NCBI GenBank assembly: GCA_937875245.1
Contig: CALNCH010000330.1
Location: 1 to 11,937 of the forward strand
DNA: 11,937 nt
Source of the DNA: an uncultured Spirochaetaceae bacterium
GTDB lineage: Bacteria; Spirochaetota; Spirochaetia; Treponematales; Treponemataceae
Direction: 5' to 3'
Both the position numbers and the translations under genes were made by a program. The notes below the pieces were generated by a model, which saw only the letters and a program-made list of their open reading frames with translations, had not been told where the DNA came from and searched no databases. Of the stretch, positions 1-7,636 are shown in pieces (position 1 is the stretch's first letter; the number at the start of each line of letters is the position of its first letter).

Positions 1-268
1 ATATTTCTTTTTTAGATAACTTTGTTAATAGAGCTTCAACCCCAGGTAAATGTCCTGCACCTAAAACTGCTACAATTTTCTTTCCTGGAGCATCCCAAAT
101 ATGACTGGCAAGATATTGATCTCTTTCATCAATAAGTACTTCCTTTACTGCTGGTAAATAAGAAGCCAGTTCTCCCATCATAGTATCCATTTCGTTAGAA
201 TTCTTCAGTTTTTCAATATCTTCTGCAGAAATTTCCTCTTTTTCAAAAGCACTGGCAAAAAGAGTGGC
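1..268 (-). pseudogene. TraB/PrgY-family protein, C-terminal fragment (runs off the window)
   Basis: Reading the minus strand from 268 downward gives 89 codons without a stop, continuing past the window edge. The translation matches the conserved second half of TraB proteins: an ATLFASAFEKEE start, DTMMGEL, LPAVKEVLIDERDQYLA and the VAVLGAGHLPGVEALL motif. It begins one base out of phase with the N-terminal fragment at 648-205, and the two frames meet at about 266-270. Comparison with the family as I remember it suggests about 25 codons are missing at the junction, with net loss of 3k+1 bases. There is no independent start codon with a ribosome binding site near 268, so this half is probably not translated on its own. 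Confidence 0.78.
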
Positions 269-648
269 ATTACAGTAGGAATTTCCAATTCTTTTGCCAC
301 TTCAAGAGCAGCCTTCATTTCTTCCCCAGGCTTTACTCCTACATCAGATCCCATTCGTCGCTGGAAAGAAGAAAGAACTAGATTTGCCATCATCACAAAG
401 CCTCTTCCTTCTTTTAACACTTTTATAATATCAAGTTTTTTCCATGCATCAGGATCCTGCATAGAAGCCAATCTCTGATCATCTAATTCAATTGCAATGG
501 AATCTGGATTAGTGGATCTAATAACTTGAATTGTTTGTTCCATACTTTCTTTTGAAATATGGGCAGTACCCACTAAAATTATTTCTCTATCCCCAAAAAC
601 CAAATGTTTTTCAGTTCTGTTTTCTACGGTCTCGTTACTATCTGACAT
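205..648 (-). pseudogene. TraB/PrgY-family protein, N-terminal fragment (frame broken)
   Basis: This is the N-terminal half of a TraB/PrgY (TraB/GumN-related) protein, a family linked in enterococci to pheromone shutdown but of unclear role in most bacteria. Family motifs are visible: GTAHIS at residues 27-32, AIELD at 52-56 and GVKPGEEM at 104-111. Similarity stops at about residue 127, after IPTVM; the remaining 20 residues are a frameshifted tail ending at a TGA. The family normally continues with a conserved ADRPI-type segment, which is absent. The rest of the protein is found in another frame at 268-1. The ATG at 648 has a good Shine-Dalgarno (AGAGGA) 8 nt after the TAG of the upstream TPR gene, so the two are probably one operon. 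I read this as a pseudogene or an assembly or sequencing error; a functional 147-residue protein is less likely. Confidence 0.8.
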
Positions 649-656
649 GGATTCCT

Positions 657-2027
657 CTACCTTGTTTTATTTTCAAGTGCCCAGTCATTCAAACGATATT
701 CAAAAAACATAGGACTCTTCATTTCTTGTATTTCAATATAATATTTATTTGCCAAGACGTCATTACCTTTCAGTTCATAAAACAAAGCCATATAGTACAA
801 CATTTTTCCCTTGGTTGTTTTATTTGTTTCATTCACTACTTTTTGAAGTACAGGACCGTCCCCAATACCTTCCATGTACATCCTTGCTACAGCATAATTT
901 AAAGAGTTTTTGTCTAAAGTTTTTAGAACCTTTGTCATAAAAAGCTTATTCTCTTGTTTTTTATTCTCTTTTTGATAACAAGCAGAAATCATTAAGGGAT
1001 AAGATATGTTATTAGGAGTAATCTCATATGCTTTTTCGAAGGCTTTTCTTGATTCTTCCCATTTCCCTTCTCCCCAAGCAAAAATTCCAATAGCTTCATA
1101 AGCAAAGTAATACTCGGGATTACAGCGTATTGCTTGCTGATAATCTGCAAGAGCAGCCTCTCTTTTGTCATCGGCATCATACAAACCTGCTCGATATACA
1201 TAAGCCAAAAAATAAGAAGAATCAATTTCTATTGCTTTTCCATAAGCTTGTATTGATTCCTCATTTTTACTGATAAATCGCAAGTAATTGCCATACTCAA
1301 TCCAATAATTGTAATAATTGGGTTCTATTTCTAAGGCCTTTAATGCACATTCAATAGCAGCGGTATATTGGGAAGTTTCGGCTTCTACTTTTCCTAAATA
1401 AGACCAAGCCATAGCATTTTCAGAATCAATATTTACAATCCGTTTGAAAGCATTTTTAGAATCCGAAAGCTTATTAAGATAATATGCAGATTGACCGTAG
1501 CCAAATAGACAATCAATATGATAGGGATTTTCTGAAAGACCTTTTGCAAAATACATATAAGCTTGATTATAGTTTTTAGCCAGCAAAGAATCGTTACCTA
1601 ATTCTCCATTAGCATCAGGATTCGATGGGGCAATTTCTAAAATCTTATTTAATAGGGTTTTTCTTTTTGAAACATTATTCAACATTTTTGCAATCATTGA
1701 GTTTAGATATAACACGTCAACATCTGAGGGATATTGGGTTAAAAGGGTAGAACCCAATTGCTCAGCGGCAGGGTATTGTCCAGCAGAAAAAAGAAGAGAG
1801 CTATAAATAAAACTTATTGTATAGGTACCAACGTATTCACTTGGTACTTCCTCACACAAATTCAAAGCTCCTTGCAAATTTCCTTGTTCTAAAAATTCTT
1901 GGAGTTGATTTAAAAAACTATCAGTATATCCTTGAATTTCATTCTGATTGGGTTCTGACCACAAAAGAGGTAGAGAGAGAGCAAAAGCACATACTATTAC
2001 AAAAAAACGTTTCACAAATAATTTCAT
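657..2027 (-). CDS. exported TPR-repeat protein
   Basis: A 456-residue protein with an N-terminal signal peptide: basic MKLFVKR, then a hydrophobic stretch to about residue 23, with likely cleavage near LLWS-EP. The mature part is a run of tetratricopeptide repeats with roughly 34-residue spacing between about residues 136 and 340. Signatures include AIECALKALEIEPNYYNYW (221-239), SIQAYGKAIEIDSSYF (258-273), ALADYQQAIRCNPEYYFAY (292-310) and SRKAFEKAYEITPNN (326-340). Weaker repeats flank this block on both sides. TPR arrays form helical solenoids for protein binding, so a periplasmic scaffold or assembly role is plausible, but no partner can be named. The ATG at 2027 is preceded by an AGAGG Shine-Dalgarno. 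The gene ends in TAG 8 nt before the TraB-family start, and that stop abuts its Shine-Dalgarno. I also considered a lipoprotein, but Cys13 lies too deep in the hydrophobic core. Confidence 0.88.
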   Translation of the reverse strand: MKLFVKRFFVIVCAFALSLPLLWSEPNQNEIQGYTDSFLNQLQEFLEQGNLQGALNLCEEVPSEYVGTYTISFIYSSLLFSAGQYPAAEQLGSTLLTQYPSDVDVLYLNSMIAKMLNNVSKRKTLLNKILEIAPSNPDANGELGNDSLLAKNYNQAYMYFAKGLSENPYHIDCLFGYGQSAYYLNKLSDSKNAFKRIVNIDSENAMAWSYLGKVEAETSQYTAAIECALKALEIEPNYYNYWIEYGNYLRFISKNEESIQAYGKAIEIDSSYFLAYVYRAGLYDADDKREAALADYQQAIRCNPEYYFAYEAIGIFAWGEGKWEESRKAFEKAYEITPNNISYPLMISACYQKENKKQENKLFMTKVLKTLDKNSLNYAVARMYMEGIGDGPVLQKVVNETNKTTKGKMLYYMALFYELKGNDVLANKYYIEIQEMKSPMFFEYRLNDWALENKTR

Positions 2028-2067
2028 TAAATCCTCTTATTTCTAATTTAAGATAAACTAACTGTAA
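2028..2067. promoter_or_regulatory. 40-nt divergent intergenic region
   Basis: This gap separates the divergent TPR gene (minus) and the unrecognised exported-protein gene (plus), so promoters for both must lie here or reach into the coding ends. On the plus strand a TAAACT hexamer (2054-2059) ends 8 nt before the ATG, which would give a leader of only one or two bases; this fits the absence of a Shine-Dalgarno. On the minus strand TAAATT (2050-2045) is a candidate -10 about 18 nt before the TPR ATG. No convincing -35 element is visible for either. Confidence 0.3.
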
Positions 2068-3816
2068 ATGAAAAATCATCCTATTAGAAAGTTTTTAGGT
2101 CTTACAGTCCTCTACAGTATTATTATTCTCGGCATTTTTGCACTTCAATTTAGAAATGTATCTTCAATCAATAAATCATTTGGGTTCTTACAACTCCGTT
2201 TATCCGAGACAACCGATACAGAAACCACAACATTAAAAAATGTATTTTCTGCTTCATTTAAAGGTTTCATTTTATATGGGGATAACGAAAACCCTGTCAC
2301 TGCACTAGAAAAAGATAACAAAAAAATTGCATTAACGCTACTAGATGTAACAGATTTAGAAGAAAATGCAGTAACCCTTTATTTTTCCGAGAATATTTCT
2401 CTTACTCTTTCTAATACAAGTGAAGGAACTAGTCCCCAACTTTTTATTACAAGTCAAATTCCTGATAGGTTTCAGGGAGTGAATATACCATATAAAGCCT
2501 CTGGTGCATACTCCTTACGAGATTTAAAAAGCAATAGAGTTGTTTTTCAGTCAAAATCAGAATCATTTTTATTGCAAGCCAATGAACTTAGTGAGAATAG
2601 CATTTTCTTAAGTAGTAAAGAAACCTCAGCTCGTTATGTTACCTATGTAGAATCTTCTCTCTTTGATTTTGAAACAATTACTTCCTTCCCTGTAGCCCAA
2701 AGAGCTACTTACAATACAACAGTATCACAATTAACCAACAGCTTTTTAGCAAGTTATAGTGCAACAAAAGATGACCCTGTTTCTGAACAAGCAATAATAG
2801 CCTATGTTTCTGAATCTTCTTCTTCTGGAAGATATCGCCAAGCAATAAATGACATTCCTGAATCTTTTCTAACCAGTACCAAACGTACGTTCTTAACCAC
2901 CAATTATTTTAATTCCCTTGTTAATATGAATCAAACCTTTGTTATGCAAAATGAAAACATTCGTTTTAAGGTTAGCCAGGCAATTCCTAGAAATGACATA
3001 GATATTTTTGGTATTGAGAATTTTGCGTCTTATTTGATTTACCAAAAAGAAAGTGAAATACAACCTGTTTTTACCATTTTGCAAAACATGATTACAAGAG
3101 ATGACATTCAGCTTTCAACTGAAGAAATAACTGGTATTTTAGAAATTTATAACAACTTTAAACAAAATAGAGAAAATTTAGTAGCAGGGTTTCAACCTAT
3201 TCTTGATTACAGTATAAATGCAATAAAGCAAATATGTACTCCAACGGATACTGAACTCACCTTAAACAATGGCACTACTTCAGTATTGAATATCGTTAAG
3301 TTAGGAAAAGCATTACTAAATTATGGAAACCTGACAAAGGATAATTCTTTGATAGCTGGAGGATATGCACTTATCAATACTGCTTTAAAATCCCCATCTC
3401 AAATTGACACAAGAACACTCTCGGAATTATACCTTACTTTAAGACAGGATAACACTTACATTCCTCATGTGGCACTACTTGCTATTGCACCTGAAAAGAC
3501 AACTTGGGCATGGACTTGTGCAGAACAAGTTACCTACGAAACAGATGACAATGGTAACATAACTCTAAATACAACCTTCCCTCAAGGAGAAAGTCATTAC
3601 ATGATTCTTAATGGCATTGAACCTTTTGAAGGAATCGAGATTTATGGTGTTGCTTTTAGAACTGACCCACGGTTTGAAGCTTACAATTCATCAGGTTATG
3701 CCTATGATGCAAATACTAAAACACTTTTCTTAAAGTTCAGACATAGAGCTGCAATAGAAACTGTCCGTCTGATTTACGAAGAAGAAGAAGCTACTACTAC
3801 CGAAGTTATAAACTAA
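2068..3816 (+). CDS. unrecognised membrane-anchored or exported protein
   Basis: A 582-residue protein I do not recognise. Residues 1-8 are basic, followed by a hydrophobic segment at about 10-28 (LGLTVLYSIIILGIFALQF). This is an uncleaved anchor or signal peptide, so the remainder should face the periplasm. The region to about residue 200 is rich in Ser, Thr and alternating hydrophobics, suggesting beta structure. The middle (about 230-470) looks more helical. The last part (about 514-574) again reads as a small beta domain (IEIYGVAF, KTLFLKFRH, ETVRLIYEE), ending in an acidic tail. No catalytic motif is apparent. The ATG at 2068 has no Shine-Dalgarno, but no alternative in-frame ATG lies near, and the hydrophobic segment directly follows it. 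The TAA stop lies 2 nt from the convergent neighbour's stop. Base composition matches the surrounding genes, so I see no sign of recent transfer. Confidence 0.75.
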   Translation: MKNHPIRKFLGLTVLYSIIILGIFALQFRNVSSINKSFGFLQLRLSETTDTETTTLKNVFSASFKGFILYGDNENPVTALEKDNKKIALTLLDVTDLEENAVTLYFSENISLTLSNTSEGTSPQLFITSQIPDRFQGVNIPYKASGAYSLRDLKSNRVVFQSKSESFLLQANELSENSIFLSSKETSARYVTYVESSLFDFETITSFPVAQRATYNTTVSQLTNSFLASYSATKDDPVSEQAIIAYVSESSSSGRYRQAINDIPESFLTSTKRTFLTTNYFNSLVNMNQTFVMQNENIRFKVSQAIPRNDIDIFGIENFASYLIYQKESEIQPVFTILQNMITRDDIQLSTEEITGILEIYNNFKQNRENLVAGFQPILDYSINAIKQICTPTDTELTLNNGTTSVLNIVKLGKALLNYGNLTKDNSLIAGGYALINTALKSPSQIDTRTLSELYLTLRQDNTYIPHVALLAIAPEKTTWAWTCAEQVTYETDDNGNITLNTTFPQGESHYMILNGIEPFEGIEIYGVAFRTDPRFEAYNSSGYAYDANTKTLFLKFRHRAAIETVRLIYEEEEATTTEVIN

Positions 3817-3818
3817 TA

Positions 3819-6170
3819 TTATGACCAGGCATCGGCATACACTTCCATGCACTGGTCTAATTCTTCAACTGTATCGCACACAACACTAGCCGCAAAGTAC
3901 AAGGCTATGGCAGATTCAGTGGTAAGTCTGCCCATAGGAACAGCTCCCTCTCTCCATACCCGACGGCTGGTGGTATATTCAGAAAAATCCGTAGAACATT
4001 GCTGTTGAGAAGTACAATAAAATCTACAACCTTGCTTTTTACCTTTAATAAGTAGGGATTTTAATGAATAATTACCATTTCGCATACTACCCGTACCTGT
4101 CTCGTATAGTTCCAGAAACATACGACTTATCCCTTCTTTTACTAAAGTTATATAATGTTCTGAATTTAAGCCAGGATATACCCTACAGACCATCATTTTG
4201 TTTGCAGCTTCCTGTAAAATTTGCTTAATAACAAAGGTATCTAAATCTACAAAGCCAGAAAACTGAGTTGCAATTGAACCCGAATTCTCATAAACAGGAG
4301 TTGGCATATTCCAGTTGACAAAACCGTCTGGAGTAGGTCTTTCAAATTTTAAGTTCAATGGTGATAGCACCTTACCACCATAAACTACATACACACCGTT
4401 ATTTTCTCTACAGGCTATTTCAGTAGCTAAATGAAGATTTGTACTTGATTCAGAACTTTTATCAGGAGTAGTGGAGGAGCCAGTAATAACAACAGGAACT
4501 CCCGAATCAGAGAATAACCAATACAAAAGTGCAGCTGTGTAAGAAAGAGTGGCAGTACCATGAGCAATAACAATGCCGGTTGCAGTGCCTGCGGCAATAC
4601 GTGTGGCTACTTCGGTAATAAGATGAGCCCAATCATCAGGAGCAATTTCTTCACTCAAAATATGTTCTACAGCTATTACTTGATACTTCACATCAGGATC
4701 ACCTTTCGATAACATCTCTCGTAAAACACTTTCTTCTCCGGAACAAACAGTTCCATCTTTTTGACGGGAACCGCATATTGCGCCACCCATAGAAAGAACA
4801 TACACAATTCTAATATCCAGTTCTTTTTTTAATAAAGCTTTTACGGTTTGAGGAACAGCCATACCCTGAGTTTTCTTCATCACTAAACCAGTTAGAAATT
4901 CCAAAGGAGACATTTCTCCAGCCCGCAATTTTTCTGCTTCTGCAGGATTTTCTTCGATAACTTGTTTAATAATAGGTAACAAATCATCTTCGCTGGAAAT
5001 TTGAGTCCAACTATTTTTTTCAATTAATACTTCTGGCTCTATTCCTGTTTCCAAAACCGTTAATAATAATTGCTTTGCAATTCCACTATGTATCTGCTTT
5101 GAAGAAAATTGTTGCAAAATAAATGCAAATCGCTGAGGGGTTAAAGGGGACTGAAACAAGGTTGTGTTATTTCTTTTAATAAGGCGAATTAATTCAGAAG
5201 ACATCCAATGAGCGGTATCCATAGGGTCTGCCCCACAAGCAACTGTTGCTTCAAAAAAATCTGCTCTCTCTTTTTCATCACAAATAAAACCAGATCGTGA
5301 CTTAGATAAACCGTAACTTTGACTTAATCTTTGACGTCGTGGTTCTGGAAGTTCAACCTCACTGCAAGAATTTGCAAATTCTGCAAAATCCTTTGAATCA
5401 AAAGAGACAGGGTTTGTTGTTGCTTGAAAGTGTCGTGGTAATTCTGCATTTCGAGGTTTGTAAGACTCTGTATAGTTTTGGCGTTCATTCCATAATCGGC
5501 TTTCAGAAACTACTACACCCCCAGAAGTTAAAATATCTTCCTGTCGGCTTAACTCTGCATTAATTGCTTTTCTCACAAAATTAAAAGAGTTTAAATTACG
5601 AAGTTTTACATAATAATTAGGCATTTCTGGGTATTTTGATAATGCCGCATAAGCATTACAGCGTATTAAACTATCGATAGGCATATCAGAAATAATTTGC
5701 AAATATTGAATCAATCGGCGTAGTTCATCTAAAAATAAACCAGCTTCTTCCCCTAATTCAAAATCAGCACTGGTTTTAATACGAACACTTGGACATCCTG
5801 CATAGGTATAATCCATGTGAGTTTTTCCATCAGAATGGGTTAGACGACCTGTATCTTCTTCAATACGAATTTCTTCTATTCGGATTTGCTTTTTTCGTCT
5901 ATGAAATTCAATAGCCAAAGAGCCATTTTCTGCTATTTTTAAAGATAAACCAGATAATACTAATTCTTTTGGAGCAGAAGATATTGTTGTCTGTTGTTCA
6001 AACAGGGGATTTTCACAATTTTGGCATCCTAAGGCTTTTGCTAAAATGTATACTTTTTCTGCAACTGCTTTATCAAGGGTATATCTTTCTTTTGATTCAG
6101 TTTGCAAAAACGCTTTTTTTTCTCGAGAAACTAAAACTCTAACGTCAAGATACACATGGGATTGATACAT
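3819..6170 (-). CDS. GatB/GatE-like and asparaginase/GatD-like fusion, probably catalytically impaired
   Basis: A 783-residue two-part protein. Residues 1 to about 250 resemble the GatB/GatE cradle of tRNA-dependent amidotransferases (IEEDTGRLTH 103-112, LIRCNAYAAL 168-177, LRNLNSFNFVRKAI 190-203), but the start is shortened and diverged: YLDVRVL stands where GatB has GLEVHVQL. Residues about 305-450 match the GatB helical and YqeY-like tail that contacts tRNA (LTPQRF, HSGIAKQLL, FLTGLVMKKTQG). Residues about 453-783 form an L-asparaginase/GatD-type domain (GTATLSYTAALLY 538-550, VPVVITGSS 558-566, TTESAIALYF 750-759). The nucleophile motif GGTI reads GGAI (Ala464) and the second motif GTDT reads GTAT (Ala540), so the catalytic Thr and Asp are gone; Lys608 may be the retained Lys. 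Archaea use separate GatD and GatE for Gln-tRNA formation; here the homologous parts are joined in reverse order. Activity is doubtful. The ATG at 6170 has an AGGGG Shine-Dalgarno. Confidence 0.85.
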   Translation of the reverse strand: MYQSHVYLDVRVLVSREKKAFLQTESKERYTLDKAVAEKVYILAKALGCQNCENPLFEQQTTISSAPKELVLSGLSLKIAENGSLAIEFHRRKKQIRIEEIRIEEDTGRLTHSDGKTHMDYTYAGCPSVRIKTSADFELGEEAGLFLDELRRLIQYLQIISDMPIDSLIRCNAYAALSKYPEMPNYYVKLRNLNSFNFVRKAINAELSRQEDILTSGGVVVSESRLWNERQNYTESYKPRNAELPRHFQATTNPVSFDSKDFAEFANSCSEVELPEPRRQRLSQSYGLSKSRSGFICDEKERADFFEATVACGADPMDTAHWMSSELIRLIKRNNTTLFQSPLTPQRFAFILQQFSSKQIHSGIAKQLLLTVLETGIEPEVLIEKNSWTQISSEDDLLPIIKQVIEENPAEAEKLRAGEMSPLEFLTGLVMKKTQGMAVPQTVKALLKKELDIRIVYVLSMGGAICGSRQKDGTVCSGEESVLREMLSKGDPDVKYQVIAVEHILSEEIAPDDWAHLITEVATRIAAGTATGIVIAHGTATLSYTAALLYWLFSDSGVPVVITGSSTTPDKSSESSTNLHLATEIACRENNGVYVVYGGKVLSPLNLKFERPTPDGFVNWNMPTPVYENSGSIATQFSGFVDLDTFVIKQILQEAANKMMVCRVYPGLNSEHYITLVKEGISRMFLELYETGTGSMRNGNYSLKSLLIKGKKQGCRFYCTSQQQCSTDFSEYTTSRRVWREGAVPMGRLTTESAIALYFAASVVCDTVEELDQCMEVYADAWS

Positions 6171-6203
6171 AAATACCCCTAAAAATAAAAATCAAAAAGT
6201 GAA

Positions 6204-6231
6204 ATTTTAATATATCACTAATCATTAAAAT
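6204..6231. repeat. 8-bp AT-rich inverted repeat in divergent promoter region
   Basis: ATTTTAAT (6204-6211) and ATTAAAAT (6224-6231) are exact inverted copies 12 nt apart, centred between the two facing extended -10 elements. An operator is possible. The sequence is entirely A and T, so chance is a serious alternative. It is too weak and poorly placed for a terminator. Confidence 0.3.
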
Positions 6232-6255
6232 ATGATATACTCAAAATAATTATGT

Positions 6256-6261
6256 AAGGAG
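6256..6261 (+). promoter_or_regulatory. Shine-Dalgarno that fixes the GTG start at 6267
   Basis: AAGGAG lies 5 nt before GTG at 6267, the in-frame start of the glycosidase-like gene. The nearby ATG at 6263 is only 1 nt from this site and opens a 3-codon frame that hits TAA at once, so it is not the start of the real gene. Confidence 0.65.
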
Positions 6262-6266
6262 AATGT

Positions 6267-7628
6267 GTGAATAAACGCGACTTTCCCAAGATTCACTTTT
6301 ACGATCAAGATTTTGTAGATATTTACGATAAAACCTGGTCTTGGTTAGGGGATTTTTGGTTGGACCCTAAAACTGAAGAACTATCACCTGACGGTTATTT
6401 TATTCACCCCCAGAACTCAAATTTCTATCTGGATCAGTTAGAAGCTATTTTTGCTTCTTTTTTCTTAGTTTATTCAAACAGAAACTATCCTGCAAATCAG
6501 AATCTGGATTTTTTATATGAACGTCAGGAAGAAAATGGTGCTATAAGATGGAGATATGAGATTAAAACAAAGTCTCCTGTAGTAACCGTAGAAAACCCAG
6601 AAGGCGTCGGATTACCACTTTTTGCTTGGGCAGAATTTAACTTGTTTCACAAGACTGCAAATAAGCGCCGTGTAAAAGAAATTATGCCAATTCTTCAAAA
6701 ATATATGAGTTGGTTAGATGAAACTTTTAAACAAGAAAACGGCCTTTATGCTGTTCCCCCAATTACTAGTACTATGTACAATTCACCTCGTGACGGAACT
6801 TGCTATCCTGTAGATTTTAACTCTGCAGTAGCAATTAATGCCTTATACATGTCTGCCTTAGGCGATATTCTCAACGATAAAGAATTAAGTTTTCAATACA
6901 AAAGACTTTATTTTTCATTAAAAACTCGTATCAATTCTTTGATGTGGAATCCTGAAACAGGATTTTATCACGACATCGATAAAGACAGTCAGAGATTACC
7001 TCAAAAAACTATTGCAGGATTTTGGCCTTTATTAGCAGAAATTCCTAATGAAGATAAAGCTTCACAGCTTATTGCTCATTTAACAAACCCTAATACCTTT
7101 GGTACTGATCACCCCTTTCCTTCTTTGTCTGCGGATGATCCTTCTTTTAGCCAAGAGGGCAATGGATATAGAGGTAGTGTATTCCCCGCTTTTAGACACC
7201 TTTATTATATGCTTGATGCTATGTTTCCAGGTGGTGGAAAAAAAGGTGATTTATGGGGTGCATACCTTCCTTGCAAAGAAGGGGTGGCAAAAATGGAGGG
7301 CAATGAAAACTTTCCATTGCAGAGAAATATTCACTTTGCAGGACTTTCAACCATCGCATTAATGATCGAAAACGTTATTGGCCTCGCAATAAGTTTACCC
7401 AGAAAAACAGTAGACTGGATTATACCAAACTTGGAAATTATGGGTATTGAAAATCTTTCTCTAAAGAGAAATATGATTACCATTCTGTCCAACAAGAGTT
7501 TGCGTGGTTGGGAAATCCAAATGGAAAGCGAAAAATTGTATTATTTTACTATCAATATCTTAGGACAAAAGAAAAAGACTTTGCCTATTCCATCAGGTAA
7601 ATGTTCCATGCTGATTGACAAGTTATAG
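6267..7628 (+). CDS. trehalase/MGH1-like (alpha/alpha)6-barrel glycoside hydrolase
   Basis: A 453-residue protein with no signal peptide, so cytoplasmic. It resembles the (alpha/alpha)6-barrel glycosidases that include trehalases (GH37), GH63 enzymes and mannosylglycerate hydrolases. Signs are NSPRDG (172-177) followed by YPVDFN (180-185), the NGYRGSVFPAFRHLYY stretch (299-314), which matches the family's RG-x-V/I-W-P motif, and HFAGLSTIALMIENVIG (356-372) before a short beta-rich C-terminus. Relatives cleave alpha-linked disaccharides or mannosylglycerate; the substrate cannot be set from sequence. In relatives the general-acid Asp sits just before NSPR (DNSPR), where this protein has Tyr171, so activity is uncertain; Asp176 or Asp183 might compensate. 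The GTG start follows AAGGAG. The gene heads an operon with the polyphosphate genes, and its TAG stop overlaps the next Shine-Dalgarno. Confidence 0.72.
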   Translation: MNKRDFPKIHFYDQDFVDIYDKTWSWLGDFWLDPKTEELSPDGYFIHPQNSNFYLDQLEAIFASFFLVYSNRNYPANQNLDFLYERQEENGAIRWRYEIKTKSPVVTVENPEGVGLPLFAWAEFNLFHKTANKRRVKEIMPILQKYMSWLDETFKQENGLYAVPPITSTMYNSPRDGTCYPVDFNSAVAINALYMSALGDILNDKELSFQYKRLYFSLKTRINSLMWNPETGFYHDIDKDSQRLPQKTIAGFWPLLAEIPNEDKASQLIAHLTNPNTFGTDHPFPSLSADDPSFSQEGNGYRGSVFPAFRHLYYMLDAMFPGGGKKGDLWGAYLPCKEGVAKMEGNENFPLQRNIHFAGLSTIALMIENVIGLAISLPRKTVDWIIPNLEIMGIENLSLKRNMITILSNKSLRGWEIQMESEKLYYFTINILGQKKKTLPIPSGKCSMLIDKL

Positions 7629-7636
7629 GATATACC

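Larger units (their letters stand above)
6171..6266. promoter_or_regulatory. divergent promoter region between fusion gene and polyphosphate operon
   Basis: This 96-nt, very AT-rich gap sits between two divergently transcribed units. On the plus strand TGATATACT (6233-6241) is an extended -10 element, placing the transcript start near 6248. On the minus strand TGATATATT (6217-6209) is an extended -10 element, giving a start near 6202. Both -35 regions are weak, which is common with extended -10 promoters. The two elements form an 8-of-9 inverted repeat. The 12-nt spacer of a second inverted pair (ATTTTAAT 6204-6211, ATTAAAAT 6224-6231) also lies between them. The symmetry could be an operator or a by-product of facing promoters. 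Confidence 0.5.

Noticed and set aside
531..902. Plus-strand open frame of 123 codons over the TraB/TPR junction.
   Set aside because: It lies antisense to two recognisable genes, has low-complexity Phe/Tyr/Cys-rich translation, and shows no family motif.
1977..1991. Cys13 of the TPR protein as a lipobox cysteine.
   Set aside because: It sits in the middle of the hydrophobic segment, leaving too short a signal peptide core; a conventional cleavage site after about residue 24 fits better.
3814..3821. Bidirectional terminator between the convergent genes.
   Set aside because: The two stops are 2 nt apart and I see no GC-rich hairpin with a T-tract spanning them.
6263..6274. ATG at 6263 as start of the glycosidase gene.
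   Set aside because: It is out of frame, hits TAA after three codons, and is only 1 nt from the Shine-Dalgarno.
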